Origin: Candidatus Dormiibacterota bacterium
GTDB taxonomy: Bacteria; Chloroflexota; Dormibacteria; Dormibacterales; Dormibacteraceae
Direction of reading: 5' to 3'
Assembly: GCA_003139695.1 (NCBI GenBank)
Contig: PLJM01000005.1
Span: 62,001 to 126,000, forward strand
DNA length: 64,000 nucleotides
Part shown: positions 34,169-42,743 of the stretch, one piece after another
Numbering within the stretch: position 1 is the first letter of the stretch
Layout of the letters: every line of letters begins with the position of its first letter
Made by a program: the position numbers and the translations under genes
Notes under the pieces: model-generated
Database searches by the model: none
Told to the model about the DNA's origin: nothing
What the model saw: the letters and a program-made list of their open reading frames with translations, nothing else

Positions 34169-35067
34169 GACAGGAGCAGACCCAGGGTCATGAGCAGGGC
34201 GTAGGCAAGCTCAGCTCCGGCCATGCGCTTCAGGGCTACGACCAGCTCTGGCCCGCTGCGAGTGGCGAAAGCGGTGCGCACGGGTACGGCTGCGATGGGG
34301 ATTGCGAAATGCATGGCCATGATCGTGACGCCGGCCAATCGTGTAACGAAGATGACGATGGGGACTGCGAAAGCCGCGCACACGAGTACCAGCAGAAGGA
34401 CAAGAGTTGGTCCCCGGCCGATGCGGGTCGCCAGTGTTCGCTTGCCGGCGGCTGCGTCGGTTTCGATGTCTCGAAGGTTGTTGAGGACCAGCATCGACGT
34501 GGCTAGGAAGCCGATGCCGCACCCGGCGAGCAGCGCGAGCGGCGTCACCCGCAACTCCTGAACGTAAAACGTGCCGACCGTGGCGACCAGCCCGAAGAAG
34601 GTGAATACGAACAGCTCGCCAAGACCCAGGTAGCCATACGGCCTTGGCCCGCCGGTGTACAGCCACGCAGCGAGGAGGCATGCGGCGCCGACGAGGATCA
34701 GGCGCCAGTCGGTCGCCAGGCTGAGAGCCAGACCAGTGATCCCGGCCAACGCAAAGGCGGCGATCGCGGCCCATTTCACCCGATCGGGCGCCACGATTCC
34801 CGACGCCGACGCTCGCAGCGGCCCGATGCGATGCGGGGTGTCAGCGCCGCGAACGAAATCGGAGTAATCGTTGGCGAGGTTGACGCCGATCTGCAGGGCG
34901 AGCGCAACGACGAGCGCGGCGAGGCCGGCCCATGGCCGGGCTCCGCCTTCGTGGACCGCGACCGCCGTGCCCGCAAGCACTGGTGCGACAGCAGCGGCCA
35001 GCGTCGCCGGCCGCAGCGCAAGCCACCACACCCGTGCCGGGCTCGGAATCACAGCCGTCGTCGTCAT
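34165..35067 (-). CDS. menA: 1,4-dihydroxy-2-naphthoate polyprenyltransferase
   Basis: 300-residue UbiA-family membrane enzyme attaching the isoprenoid tail to DHNA. The first Asp-rich motif is '[16 protein letters not shown]' (N-D-x-x-D), the second '[22 protein letters not shown]'. Eight or nine hydrophobic segments fill the length. '[16 protein letters not shown]' is a typical MenA N-terminus. It overlaps the menB stop by ATGA, so menB-menA are coupled. Confidence 0.94.
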   Translation of the reverse strand: MTTTAVIPSPARVWWLALRPATLAAAVAPVLAGTAVAVHEGGARPWAGLAALVVALALQIGVNLANDYSDFVRGADTPHRIGPLRASASGIVAPDRVKWAAIAAFALAGITGLALSLATDWRLILVGAACLLAAWLYTGGPRPYGYLGLGELFVFTFFGLVATVGTFYVQELRVTPLALLAGCGIGFLATSMLVLNNLRDIETDAAAGKRTLATRIGRGPTLVLLLVLVCAAFAVPIVIFVTRLAGVTIMAMHFAIPIAAVPVRTAFATRSGPELVVALKRMAGAELAYALLMTLGLLLS

Positions 35068-35915
35068 GGTCGCTTTGGGAACTTCGAGAAGTTGGGTTTG
35101 CGTTTCTGTACGTACGCGTCCCTGCCCTCCTGCGCCTCCTCGCTCATGTAATAGAGCAAGGTCGCGTCGCCGGCGAGCTGCTGAATTCCGGCAAGGCCAT
35201 CGTCCACGGCGTTAAGCCCAGCCTTGAGCATGCGCAGAGCAAGCGGGCTGAGCTCGAGCATCCGCCGGCACCATTGAACCGTCTCGCTCTCGAGATCGGC
35301 AAGCGGAACCACCTTGTTGACGAGTCCCATTTCGAGCGCTTGTTGGGCGTCGTACTGGTCGCACAGGAACCAGATCTCGCGCGCCTTCTTCTGCCCGACG
35401 ATCCGTGCGAGCAGCCCCGCTCCGTAGCCACCGTCGAAGCTGCCGACGCGCGGGCCGGTCTGGCCGAAGCGTGCGTTGTCAGCCGCAATGGTCAGGTCGC
35501 AGACAACGTGCAGGACGTGTCCGCCGCCGATCGCGTAGCCGGCGACCATCGCGATCACGGGTTTCGGCAGCCTTCGGATCTGCACCTGCAAGTCCAGCAC
35601 GTTGAGGCGCCCCGTGCCCTTAGGATCGATATAGCCGTCGTCACCGCGTATCCGCTGGTCGCCGCCGGAGCAGAAGGCTTCGGTCCCTGCGCCGGTGAGG
35701 ATCACGACCCCGATCTTCGGATCGTCGCGAGCGGCCTCGAAGGCACGGGACATCTCAAAAACGGTGGTCGGCCTGAAGGCGTTGCGGACCTCGGGTCGGT
35801 TGATGGTGATCTTGGCGATGCCGTCCCAGGTCTGATAGATGATGTCGGTGTACCGGCCCGACCGGCGCCATCCTGCAGACTTTGAACTCACCTTGCGGGG
35901 GGGCTGATCCTTCAA
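35064..35915 (-). CDS. menB: 1,4-dihydroxy-2-naphthoyl-CoA synthase
   Basis: 283-residue crotonase-family enzyme that closes the naphthoquinol ring of OSB-CoA. Blocks: '[12 protein letters not shown]', '[15 protein letters not shown]', '[14 protein letters not shown]', '[16 protein letters not shown]' and '[16 protein letters not shown]'; the S-F-D-G-G-Y-G signature separates MenB from ordinary enoyl-CoA hydratases. TTG at 35915 is chosen since AGGAG lies 8 nt upstream; ATG-initiated longer frames upstream look non-coding. Confidence 0.95.
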   Translation of the reverse strand: MKDQPPRKVSSKSAGWRRSGRYTDIIYQTWDGIAKITINRPEVRNAFRPTTVFEMSRAFEAARDDPKIGVVILTGAGTEAFCSGGDQRIRGDDGYIDPKGTGRLNVLDLQVQIRRLPKPVIAMVAGYAIGGGHVLHVVCDLTIAADNARFGQTGPRVGSFDGGYGAGLLARIVGQKKAREIWFLCDQYDAQQALEMGLVNKVVPLADLESETVQWCRRMLELSPLALRMLKAGLNAVDDGLAGIQQLAGDATLLYYMSEEAQEGRDAYVQKRKPNFSKFPKRP

Positions 35916-35985
35916 GCTGACACTCCTAGAGCGATCACTAGCACTATTGCCAATGCTAGCTAGTCGGCTGATGCGGCGTGGTCGA

Positions 35986-36948
35986 TTACGCCCTTTTCCG
36001 CGACTTTCGCCGGGGAAACAGGGTGAGGATCTTTGCGTAGTCCTCGGGCGTGTCGATATCGTCGGGGCGGCCGGGCGCCGGCACTGTGTCGAGGAGCTCT
36101 GGGTGCCCGTCGAGGATTTGCCTCGCGCCGGCATCGCCCTCCAGTGCGATCAGGTCGTCCCAAAGCTCGCGTGCCAGTACCACCGGCGGTGTCCAGTGCT
36201 GATCCGGGCGGCGACCAGGAGCGCTGTCGTCGGCGCTGCGCTTCTTGGACACGGCGACAGCGGGGCGTGAACCTTCGCGGCGCCACGCCCGCAGGAGCGC
36301 CGATACCGTCCGAGAGCCAACCAGCGGCTGGTCCCCGAGCAGTATCGCAGCTGCCTCGATCTCCGGCCTGAGTGCGCGAAGCCCAACCTTCAGCGATGAC
36401 GCCATGCCCGTCTGGGCGTCGGGATTGTGCACCAGCTCTGCCGAGTCGCCAACCGCATTCTTGACCTCGAGTGACGAGTAGACGACCACGACCTGCTGGC
36501 ATCCGCCATCAGAGGCCGACTCGATGGCGTGCCTCACCATCGGCCTGCCCTCGAACTCCAAGAGCAGCTTTTGTGAGCCGCTCATCCGGGAGCTGGAACC
36601 GGCCGCGAGGACGATGGCGCCGATGGGGAGCAGGGCCGCGGCAAGACGCTCGAATGGAGGCCGGGCGGACCTTATCAACTCCACCTCGACATCCGCCCTG
36701 AGCGCCAGCTCGGCGAAGTCGCGCAGGCGGGTGTTGTCTCCATCGACGAGGAGAAGGCGGCGGCCCGCGAGCGCCGAGAGGTCGGGGACGTTGGCCGGGA
36801 GACTGATCACCGCGAGGGACCGGCAATCTTCGCGCGATGCCACGTGCTGCAGTGCGGATTCGATGTCGCGGCCGCGGACGACAACGCTGTGCGGCCCCTC
36901 CGGCTCTCGGTACGTACGCCCTCGAATCGGGAGCTCGAGGTCGCTCAT
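35986..36948 (-). CDS. mocA: Molybdenum cofactor cytidylyl/nucleotidyltransferase (MocA-like)
   Basis: 320 residues. The C-terminal ~190 residues form a MobA-like NTP-transferase: '[18 protein letters not shown]' (nucleotide loop with Lys), '[12 protein letters not shown]' (metal Asp) and '[11 protein letters not shown]'. MocA adds CMP to Mo-pterin for xanthine-oxidase-family enzymes such as the cox products nearby. The N-terminal ~125 residues ('[21 protein letters not shown]') are not part of the normal domain and I do not recognise them. ATG 36948; GTG 36963 possible. Divergent from nfo. Confidence 0.83.
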   Translation of the reverse strand: MSDLELPIRGRTYREPEGPHSVVVRGRDIESALQHVASREDCRSLAVISLPANVPDLSALAGRRLLLVDGDNTRLRDFAELALRADVEVELIRSARPPFERLAAALLPIGAIVLAAGSSSRMSGSQKLLLEFEGRPMVRHAIESASDGGCQQVVVVYSSLEVKNAVGDSAELVHNPDAQTGMASSLKVGLRALRPEIEAAAILLGDQPLVGSRTVSALLRAWRREGSRPAVAVSKKRSADDSAPGRRPDQHWTPPVVLARELWDDLIALEGDAGARQILDGHPELLDTVPAPGRPDDIDTPEDYAKILTLFPRRKSRKRA

Positions 36949-37003
36949 CACGAAGACGGTCACCTGTTCAGCATGCCAGAGAGCGCCGGTTAGTCTTCTA
37001 TAC

Positions 37004-37849
37004 GTGCCACTCCTCGGTGCCCATGTAGATTCCTCCGGCGGCCTCCACCTCGCCTTCGAGCGCGCCGCGGCCATGGGCGCCGAAGCGATTCAGATCCACC
37101 CCACGCCCCCAGGCTTCTGGGGCTCGCCCAAGCTCGATGAAGCCCGCATATCGACATTCAAGGAGGCGGCGGCCAAGCATGGCAATCCTCCGTTCTACTT
37201 TCACGCCGTCTACCTGATCAACCTTGCAGGCGACGATCCAGCCATGCGGCAGCGGTCTGAGAGCACGCTTGCCGGCTACCTCAAGGCGGCTGACGATCTC
37301 GGGATAAACGGCGTGATCTTTCACACCGGGTCTCACAAGGGAGCTGGGTTCGAGACGCGGTTGCCGAATATCATCGGGCACCTGAACAAGGTGCTGGAGA
37401 GGGCCGACCCCAAGAAAGCACGACTGCTCATCGAAAACAACGCAGGCCTTGGTGGGTGCGTCGGAGCACGGTTCGAGGAGATCGCCCAAATGCTCACGGC
37501 GCTGGACGACCCGAGAGCATCTGTCTGCTTCGACACGTGCCACGCCTTTGCCTCGGGCTACGACGAGCGAACTACTTCAGACGTGTCGAAGACGCTCGAC
37601 GAGCTCGATCGAGTTGTGGGGCTGAAACACGTAGAGGTCATCCACTGCAACGACTCGGTGACGGGGCTGGGCTCCAATCGAGACCGGCACGCCAATATCG
37701 GCGCGGGCGAGATCGGCGAGGAGGGCTTCCGCGCCTTGCTGCATGAGCCGCGACTTGCCAAATTGCCGTTCATCCTGGAGGTGCCAGGCGCAGGAGAAGG
37801 GCCAGACGCCGCGCAGGTGGAGGTGCTGCGGCGCCTGGCTCGCGGCTAG
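37004..37849 (+). CDS. nfo: Deoxyribonuclease IV (AP endonuclease)
   Basis: 281-residue three-metal TIM-barrel endonuclease that nicks abasic sites. Zinc ligands are visible in order: 'GAHVDSSGG', 'IFHTGSHKG', 'LIENNAGLGG', 'CFDTCHAFASGYD', 'VIHCNDS', 'DRHANIGAGEIG' and 'ILEVPG'. GTG 37004 gives MPLLGAHVDSSGG, the standard N-terminus, and TAGTCT lies 7 nt upstream, suggesting a leaderless transcript. Confidence 0.95.
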   Translation: MPLLGAHVDSSGGLHLAFERAAAMGAEAIQIHPTPPGFWGSPKLDEARISTFKEAAAKHGNPPFYFHAVYLINLAGDDPAMRQRSESTLAGYLKAADDLGINGVIFHTGSHKGAGFETRLPNIIGHLNKVLERADPKKARLLIENNAGLGGCVGARFEEIAQMLTALDDPRASVCFDTCHAFASGYDERTTSDVSKTLDELDRVVGLKHVEVIHCNDSVTGLGSNRDRHANIGAGEIGEEGFRALLHEPRLAKLPFILEVPGAGEGPDAAQVEVLRRLARG

Positions 37850-38042
37850 GCGTGACGCCGGGTTTCAATCGAGGGGCGCGCAGCGGATTGTTTCGCCGCC
37901 TCGCGTGACCTGACATAGGTGAGGATGCGGACAATGAGGCGGCGGAGCACATCGCCGCTGAGGAGGGCGATCCCGCCACCAGGCGCCGGTTTTCAGCTTC
38001 CCGCTGCATGTCCTGTACTTGCAGCCAGGCAAGATCTTTCAT
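37846..38042 (-). pseudogene. Small gene with a -1 frameshift
   Basis: ATG at 38042 begins 'MKDLAWLQVQDMQREAENRRLVAG'. In the same frame the sequence then becomes Ser/Ala-rich and atypical. One base back (within GCGGGA), the frame reads 'IALLSGDVLRRLIVRILTYVRSREAAK' and ends at TAG 37846, overlapping the nfo stop. The two halves together give a sensible ~65-residue helical protein with high GC at third codon positions. A lost G in a GGGG run, an assembly error or a programmed slip are all possible. Family unknown. Confidence 0.5.
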
Positions 38043-38138
38043 TCATACGTGAGTTCATACCGCGCCTCCGTAACCATCTAAATCTCTCCATAAGTTAGTA
38101 TAACTGGTATGTTGGCGATGAGGGTTACGGTCTAGGAA

Positions 38139-38690
38139 ATGTCCGATCGAGAAGCCGCTCCGGGCGCCTTGGGCTTGATCCAGGCGTTCGTCAACACGGC
38201 CGACCTGGAGCCAAGCGTCGAAGCGCTCAGCGACCCCCATGCGCTTAGGGGGTGGCTGGTCGAACGAGGATTGATGGCTCTCAACCAGCCCGCGACTGAC
38301 GCCGACCTCAAGCACGCCGTCGCTGTGCGGGAGGCCATACGAGGCGCCATCGGCGCGAACTCAGGGGGCTCTGTCTACCCGGTCGATATCGCCACCTTGA
38401 ACGGCGCAGTCTCCGCGAGCCGCCTCATTCCCCGCTTCGGCTCTAACGGTAAAGCGCGCCTCGAGCCGCAGGCAAGCGGCGTCGACGGTGCTCTCGGCCG
38501 AATTGTGGCGGCGGTTTTCGCCGCGATGAATGAGGAGGCCTGGACCCGGCTCAAGCTCTGCGACTCGTCTTCCTGCCGTTGGGCTTTCTACGACCAGTCC
38601 CGTAACCATTCGAGCCGCTGGTGCCGGATGGCCTCCTGCGGAAATCGCCAGAAGGCCAAGCGGTTCAGGGAGCGCGCGAAGACCTCCTGA
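38139..38690 (+). CDS. CGNR zinc-finger / ABATE domain transcriptional regulator
   Basis: 183 residues. The C-terminal zinc finger reads 'LCDSSSCRWAFYDQSRN', 'WCRMASCGNRQKAKRF', giving C-x4-C and C-x4-C-G-N-R. The preceding ABATE-like helical region contains 'AVREAIRGAIGANSGG'. Such proteins are putative stress-induced regulators in Actinobacteria. A TACGGT box lies 7 nt upstream of the ATG and there is no ribosome site. It borders the cox cluster, so it could regulate it (inference). Confidence 0.87.
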   Translation: MSDREAAPGALGLIQAFVNTADLEPSVEALSDPHALRGWLVERGLMALNQPATDADLKHAVAVREAIRGAIGANSGGSVYPVDIATLNGAVSASRLIPRFGSNGKARLEPQASGVDGALGRIVAAVFAAMNEEAWTRLKLCDSSSCRWAFYDQSRNHSSRWCRMASCGNRQKAKRFRERAKTS

Positions 38691-38721
38691 AACGGATGCC
38701 GGCGGGCTTATCGTTGTCGGC

Positions 38722-38778
38722 GTGAAAAAGTCCAGGGCCGAAGCATTCAGCGATGGAGTCTTCGCGATGGCCGCGTCG
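38722..38778 (+). pseudogene. TMEM175-family (DUF1211) potassium channel, truncated to first ~18 codons
   Basis: GTG at 38722 starts 'MKKSRAEAFSDGVFAMAA', the first-helix signature R-x3-FSDGVFA of TMEM175-type channels, with TATCGT 7 nt upstream. After residue 18 the similarity stops exactly where the opposite-strand xdhC gene ends, and the frame reads non-channel sequence. The rest of the gene (normally ~200 residues) is absent. It appears to be a deletion remnant. Confidence 0.6.
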
Positions 38779-39750
38779 TCAGGTGAGGGAGGGCCGCTTC
38801 GCCTCACGCATGGAGACGCCAGTACCGCCGAAGCGCGTGGCGGTGATCTCGGCGAGGATGCCTAGAGCCGTCTCCTCTGCGCCACGACCTCCGAGGTCGA
38901 GGCCGATCGGGCCGTGCACGCGCGCCAGCTGCTCCTCAGAGAAACCTTCAGCGCGCAGCGCATCGAAACGGTTCTGGTTCGTCTTCCGGCTGCCGATCGC
39001 TCCGATGTAGCCGACCTCTTTGCCGAGCACCGACCTCAATGCGGGCAGGTCGAACTTAGGGTCGTGCGTGAGGATGACGACATAAGTCGAGTTGTCTAAA
39101 TTCAACTTCGCCATCGCCTCGTCGGGCCAGGCCACGATCAGCTCGTCCGCATCGGGGAAACGTTCTTTGGTTGCGAATTTCGACCGCGCGTCGACCACCG
39201 TGACCCGATAACCCATGAGCTTCGCCAATCGGTGAAGAGGAATCGCAATATGGATCGCACCGACGATGACCAGGTGAGCCGGCCGGCGTAAGGGTTCGAC
39301 GAGCCAGTCGCCGTCGCGCCGCGCGAGCTCACTGCCGGGCGGCGCGCCGGCCGCGAGGCTTACCTCGCCCGTGACCAGGTTCGTCCGAAGGGTCGCGGCT
39401 TCGTTCCTTTCGAGCATCGCCATCAGCTGCTTATGCGCCGGCTGCAATCGTTCGACGAAAACCTCGATATGTCCGCCACAGGCGAGTCCGACCTCGAACG
39501 CGACATCGTCGGCCACGCCGAAAGCCGCGACCTTGGGCTTGCCGCTCTTGAGCACCTTCTGCGCCTCCTCGAACACAGCGCCCTCGATGCAGCCATTGGA
39601 TACGGAGCCCGCCATCTTGCCCGACCGCGTCACCAACATCTTCGATCCAAGGGGCCGTGGGCTCGAACCCCACGTCTCGACCACTGTCGCGAGCGCGATG
39701 TCCTCGCCCTCGCGGGTCCACTGCTCTAGCTCGCTCAAGACCTCACGCAT
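38779..39750 (-). CDS. coxF: XdhC/CoxI-CoxF family Mo-hydroxylase maturation protein
   Basis: 323 residues. The N-terminal XdhC_CoxI domain ('TVVETWGSSPRPLGSKMLV', 'GSVSNGCIEGAVFEEAQ') is followed by a Rossmann C-terminal domain ('HLVIVGAIHIAIPLHRLAKLMG', 'VVILTHDPKFDLPALRSVL', 'YIGAIGSRKTNQNRF'). The family inserts or protects the sulfurated or copper-bearing Mo cofactor. It is the last gene of the coxS-L-M-D-E-F series, 8 nt from coxE. Its 3' end borders the TMEM175 remnant. Confidence 0.88.
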   Translation of the reverse strand: MREVLSELEQWTREGEDIALATVVETWGSSPRPLGSKMLVTRSGKMAGSVSNGCIEGAVFEEAQKVLKSGKPKVAAFGVADDVAFEVGLACGGHIEVFVERLQPAHKQLMAMLERNEAATLRTNLVTGEVSLAAGAPPGSELARRDGDWLVEPLRRPAHLVIVGAIHIAIPLHRLAKLMGYRVTVVDARSKFATKERFPDADELIVAWPDEAMAKLNLDNSTYVVILTHDPKFDLPALRSVLGKEVGYIGAIGSRKTNQNRFDALRAEGFSEEQLARVHGPIGLDLGGRGAEETALGILAEITATRFGGTGVSMREAKRPSLT

Positions 39751-39758
39751 TGCTTATA

Positions 39759-40931
39759 TCAACTGCTCCTAGCCGCTCGCGTTCCCAGGCCCGCCAGTAG
39801 CTTGCCCAAGTCGTCGAGGGCTTGCAGGTTGTTGGCGGCGAGGAAGTCGTCGCAGTGCGGGAGCGCCGCCGCCATACCTCTTGTCAAAGGCTGATAGCCC
39901 TTGGAACCGATGAGCGGGTTCAACCAGATGAGCCGGTGAGCGGTGCGCCTGAGGTGAATCAATTCAGCGGTGAGCTGCGACGGGTCGCCACGATCCCACC
40001 CGTCGCTGACGATGATGACCACAGCCCCGTGGCCCAGGACTCGACGCGCCCAGTGACGGTTGAAGTCGGCGAGGGCGTCGCCGATGCGCGTGCCCCCGCT
40101 GAAATCGTGGACACCCTTGCTCAACGAGTCGAGCGACCGATCTAGGTCGCGCTGGCGAAGGAGACGTGTGACTCGCGTTAATCGAGTGGAGAAGACGAAT
40201 GCCTCGAGGTCCTCGCGCCGCGCGATGGCGTGGGCGAAGATCATCAGCAGGCGCGAGTACTTCTCCATCGATCCGCTCACATCGCAGATGAGGACGAGCG
40301 GGCGACGCCGCAGGCGCGGGCGCCGACGGAAGAGTTGCATCAGCTCGCCGCTGGAACGGATCGCATGACGCGCTGTGCGCCGCAGATCGATCCGACCCGA
40401 CCTAGCGGGCCGCAACCGCCGCGTCTTCCGCTCCGCCATGCGCCACGGCGCCTGCTCGAGCAGGCGCCGCACCTGTTGTGTCTCCTGCCAGGTCATCTGC
40501 TCGAAATCCTTGTGGCGCAAGAGCTCCTCGGCGCTATAGCCGCTGGAGCTCTCGGGGACGACGGTCACGTCCTGCTCGCGGTTCATCTGAGACTGGTTCA
40601 GGCCGAGCGCGTTCGACCATGCCTTGGCGCGTTCAGGCGACAACGGCAGTGCGCGGCTGCGCCCGGGCACTTGTCCGGCGGAGGCACGGGGATCGGGTGG
40701 CGCCCAGAAGATGTCGAAGGCAGCCTCGAAGGTGTCGATGTCCTCCTTCCTGCTCACGAACACCGACCGCAGTGCGTTGCGAAAATCGACTGGGCTCGCC
40801 AGCGCCACATGGTTAAGCGCCCGCGTCGCATCTGTCAGCCTGCGGGGTCCGGCCTCCATGCCGGCGTCGTGCAGAAGCCTCGCGAACGCGCCTAACCGGG
40901 GCAGGAGGTCTACCGAGCTCTGTTCAGGCAC
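39759..40931 (-). CDS. coxE: VWA domain protein CoxE
   Basis: 390 residues with a C-terminal von Willebrand A domain; MIDAS motif 'CDVSGSMEKYSRL', further metal positions in 'DFSGGTRIGDAL' and 'IIVSDGWDRGD'. The N-terminal helical half and basic linker 'LRPARSGRIDLRRTARHA' are typical of CoxE proteins. CoxD and CoxE form a MoxR-VWA chaperone pair needed to install the Mo/Cu site of CO dehydrogenase. GTG 40931 overlaps the coxD stop. Confidence 0.9.
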   Translation of the reverse strand: MPEQSSVDLLPRLGAFARLLHDAGMEAGPRRLTDATRALNHVALASPVDFRNALRSVFVSRKEDIDTFEAAFDIFWAPPDPRASAGQVPGRSRALPLSPERAKAWSNALGLNQSQMNREQDVTVVPESSSGYSAEELLRHKDFEQMTWQETQQVRRLLEQAPWRMAERKTRRLRPARSGRIDLRRTARHAIRSSGELMQLFRRRPRLRRRPLVLICDVSGSMEKYSRLLMIFAHAIARREDLEAFVFSTRLTRVTRLLRQRDLDRSLDSLSKGVHDFSGGTRIGDALADFNRHWARRVLGHGAVVIIVSDGWDRGDPSQLTAELIHLRRTAHRLIWLNPLIGSKGYQPLTRGMAAALPHCDDFLAANNLQALDDLGKLLAGLGTRAARSS

Positions 40932-41814
40932 CTCTCGCCTTCTCGACCATCGCCGGCACCTGCTCGCGCACCTTCTCGAGATCCTCTTGGTACTTGAGCG
41001 CTGAGCCCAGGGTCGCATCGACCAGGGCTGAGTCGATGCGCGTCGCGCCGAGGGCGGCAAGCGAGCGTGCCCAGTCCAGCGTCTCGGCGACGCCTGGCAC
41101 CTTGTACAGGTCCATGCCGCGCAGTCCCTGGACGAGGGCGGCCACCTCGCGTGCGAGACCTTCGGCGGCCTCTGGCGCGCGAGCCCGGACGATCTCGACC
41201 TCTTTCTCGAGGTCCGGGTAGTCGATCCAGTGATACAGGCACCTGCGCTTCAAGGCGTCGTGCACCTCACGGGTCCGGTTGGAGGTGATGACGACGAACG
41301 GCGCTTTCTTGGCCTTGATGGTTCCAATCTCCGGGATCGACACTTGGAAGTCGGAGAGCAGCTCGAGAAGGAACGCCTCGAACTCCTCGTCGGACCGATC
41401 GATCTCGTCGATGAGGAGGACGGGAGCCGTCAGGTCGTCGTTGTCGATCGCGTCCAGGAGCGGCCGCCTCAGCAGGAACTCCGAGCTGAAGATCTCGCGC
41501 TCCGCGATGCGGCGATCCTCCTGCTCACCAAGCAGCCGGATGTGGAGGAGCTGCCGCGGATAGTTCCATTCGTAGACCGCGTGCGCCAGGTCGATGCCCT
41601 CATAGCACTGGAGGCGGATGAGGCGTGCGCCAAGCACGTCGGCCATGACCTTGGCGGCCTCGGTCTTGCCGACCCCTGCCTCGCCCTCGATGAACAGCGG
41701 CTTCTCGAGCTTGAGCGCCAGGAAGATAGAGGTCGCCAAAGCACGGTCGCCGATGTAGCGACGCTCGCGCAGACGCGCCTCGATGTCGTCAATCGAAAGC
41801 GGAGCAGAGCTCAT
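40924..41814 (-). CDS. coxD: MoxR-type AAA+ ATPase CoxD
   Basis: 296 residues. Walker A 'GEAGVGKTEAAK' (~42-53), Walker B 'VLLIDEIDRSDEEF' (~130-143), sensor 1 'VVITSNRTREV' and arginine finger in 'ALKRRCLYHWIDYP'. CoxD is an AAA+ chaperone reported to act in assembling the [CuSMoO2] cluster. It is separated from coxM by 120 nt containing a family-3 repeat, and overlaps coxE by 8 nt. Confidence 0.93.
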   Translation of the reverse strand: MSSAPLSIDDIEARLRERRYIGDRALATSIFLALKLEKPLFIEGEAGVGKTEAAKVMADVLGARLIRLQCYEGIDLAHAVYEWNYPRQLLHIRLLGEQEDRRIAEREIFSSEFLLRRPLLDAIDNDDLTAPVLLIDEIDRSDEEFEAFLLELLSDFQVSIPEIGTIKAKKAPFVVITSNRTREVHDALKRRCLYHWIDYPDLEKEVEIVRARAPEAAEGLAREVAALVQGLRGMDLYKVPGVAETLDWARSLAALGATRIDSALVDATLGSALKYQEDLEKVREQVPAMVEKARGA

Positions 41815-41842
41815 CGCGGAAAAGACTACCGGGTCGATCTAA

Positions 41843-41902
41843 GGGGGGACGTCCCCCCTCAGGGCGGCGGGCCCGGCAAAGCCGGCTCCCGCCGCACCCC
41901 CC
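41843..41902 (+). repeat. Palindromic repeat family 3, copy 2
   Basis: GGGGGGACGTCCCCCCT palindrome, then GGCGGCGGGCCCGGC-AAA-GCCGGCTCCCGCCGC hairpin and terminal CCCCCCT. It separates the structural coxSLM from the accessory coxDEF genes, where a hairpin could lower accessory expression or stabilise the upstream mRNA. Confidence 0.8.
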
Positions 41903-41936
41903 TGAAAGGCGACGCGGCCGGCAGCAGGAAACTCAA

Positions 41937-42743
41937 TTAACCGGCTTGCTCGATCGCTCTCTTCGTCAGCACCCTCGCCAGATGCTTCTTGTACTCGGGG
42001 CTGGCACGCAGGTCGCCCGACGGGTTCAGCCCGTCGGATGCGTGCTGTGCGGCCTCTTCCGGCTTGGCGCCCTTGTGCAGAGCCTCTTCGACCGCCTTCG
42101 CCCGAACGGGTGTCGGGCCGACGTTGGTCAGGCCGATGCGCCAGCCGCCGTCCATCTTCTGTGCCGCCGCCCCGACGATGGCCCAGTCGAAGAGCCGCCG
42201 CCGGAACTTGATGTACTTGTGTGGGCCGTTTGCGACCGGAAACACGATCTCCGTGACGATCTCGTCCGCCGCCAGCGGCGTCGTGAAGATGTCTTTGAAG
42301 AAATCCTTGGCCGCGATGGTGCGCTTGTTGGTCACGATATCCGCGTCGAGCATCAGCGCGATGGTGGGGTAGTCGCCGGCAGCATCAGCATGTGCGACGA
42401 CTCCGCCGATGGTGCCCATGTTGCGAATCTGGTTGTCCCCCACCTCGGCGGCCACCTCGGCGAGAAGAGGCAGCTTGTCCTTGACGACCTGCGAGTTGTG
42501 GATGGAAACGTGGCGGGCAAGCGCGCCGATGTGCAGCTTGCCGCCGCTTTCCTTGATCTGGTCCAGGCCCTTGATTCCGTTGATGTCGACGAGGGCGCTG
42601 GGTTGGGCCAGCCTCAAGCGCATCAGCGGGATGAGGCTGTGGCCGCCGGCCAGCACCTTGGCATCTTCGCCGTAGTTCTTGAGCAGCTTCACCGCCTCCT
42701 CGACGGATGAGGCGCGTGCGTATTCGAATGCGGCTGGGATCAC
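41937..42743 (-). CDS. coxM: Aerobic CO dehydrogenase-type medium (FAD) subunit
   Basis: 268 residues. The FAD-binding motifs are 'AGGHSLIPLMRLRLAQP' near residue 32 and 'TIGGVVAHADAAGDYP' near 108, with the CO-dehydrogenase FAD C-terminal domain after ~170. It passes electrons from the Fe-S subunit to the quinone pool. GTG overlaps the coxL stop (GTGA). Slightly short for the family but complete. Confidence 0.93.
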   Translation of the reverse strand: MIPAAFEYARASSVEEAVKLLKNYGEDAKVLAGGHSLIPLMRLRLAQPSALVDINGIKGLDQIKESGGKLHIGALARHVSIHNSQVVKDKLPLLAEVAAEVGDNQIRNMGTIGGVVAHADAAGDYPTIALMLDADIVTNKRTIAAKDFFKDIFTTPLAADEIVTEIVFPVANGPHKYIKFRRRLFDWAIVGAAAQKMDGGWRIGLTNVGPTPVRAKAVEEALHKGAKPEEAAQHASDGLNPSGDLRASPEYKKHLARVLTKRAIEQAG

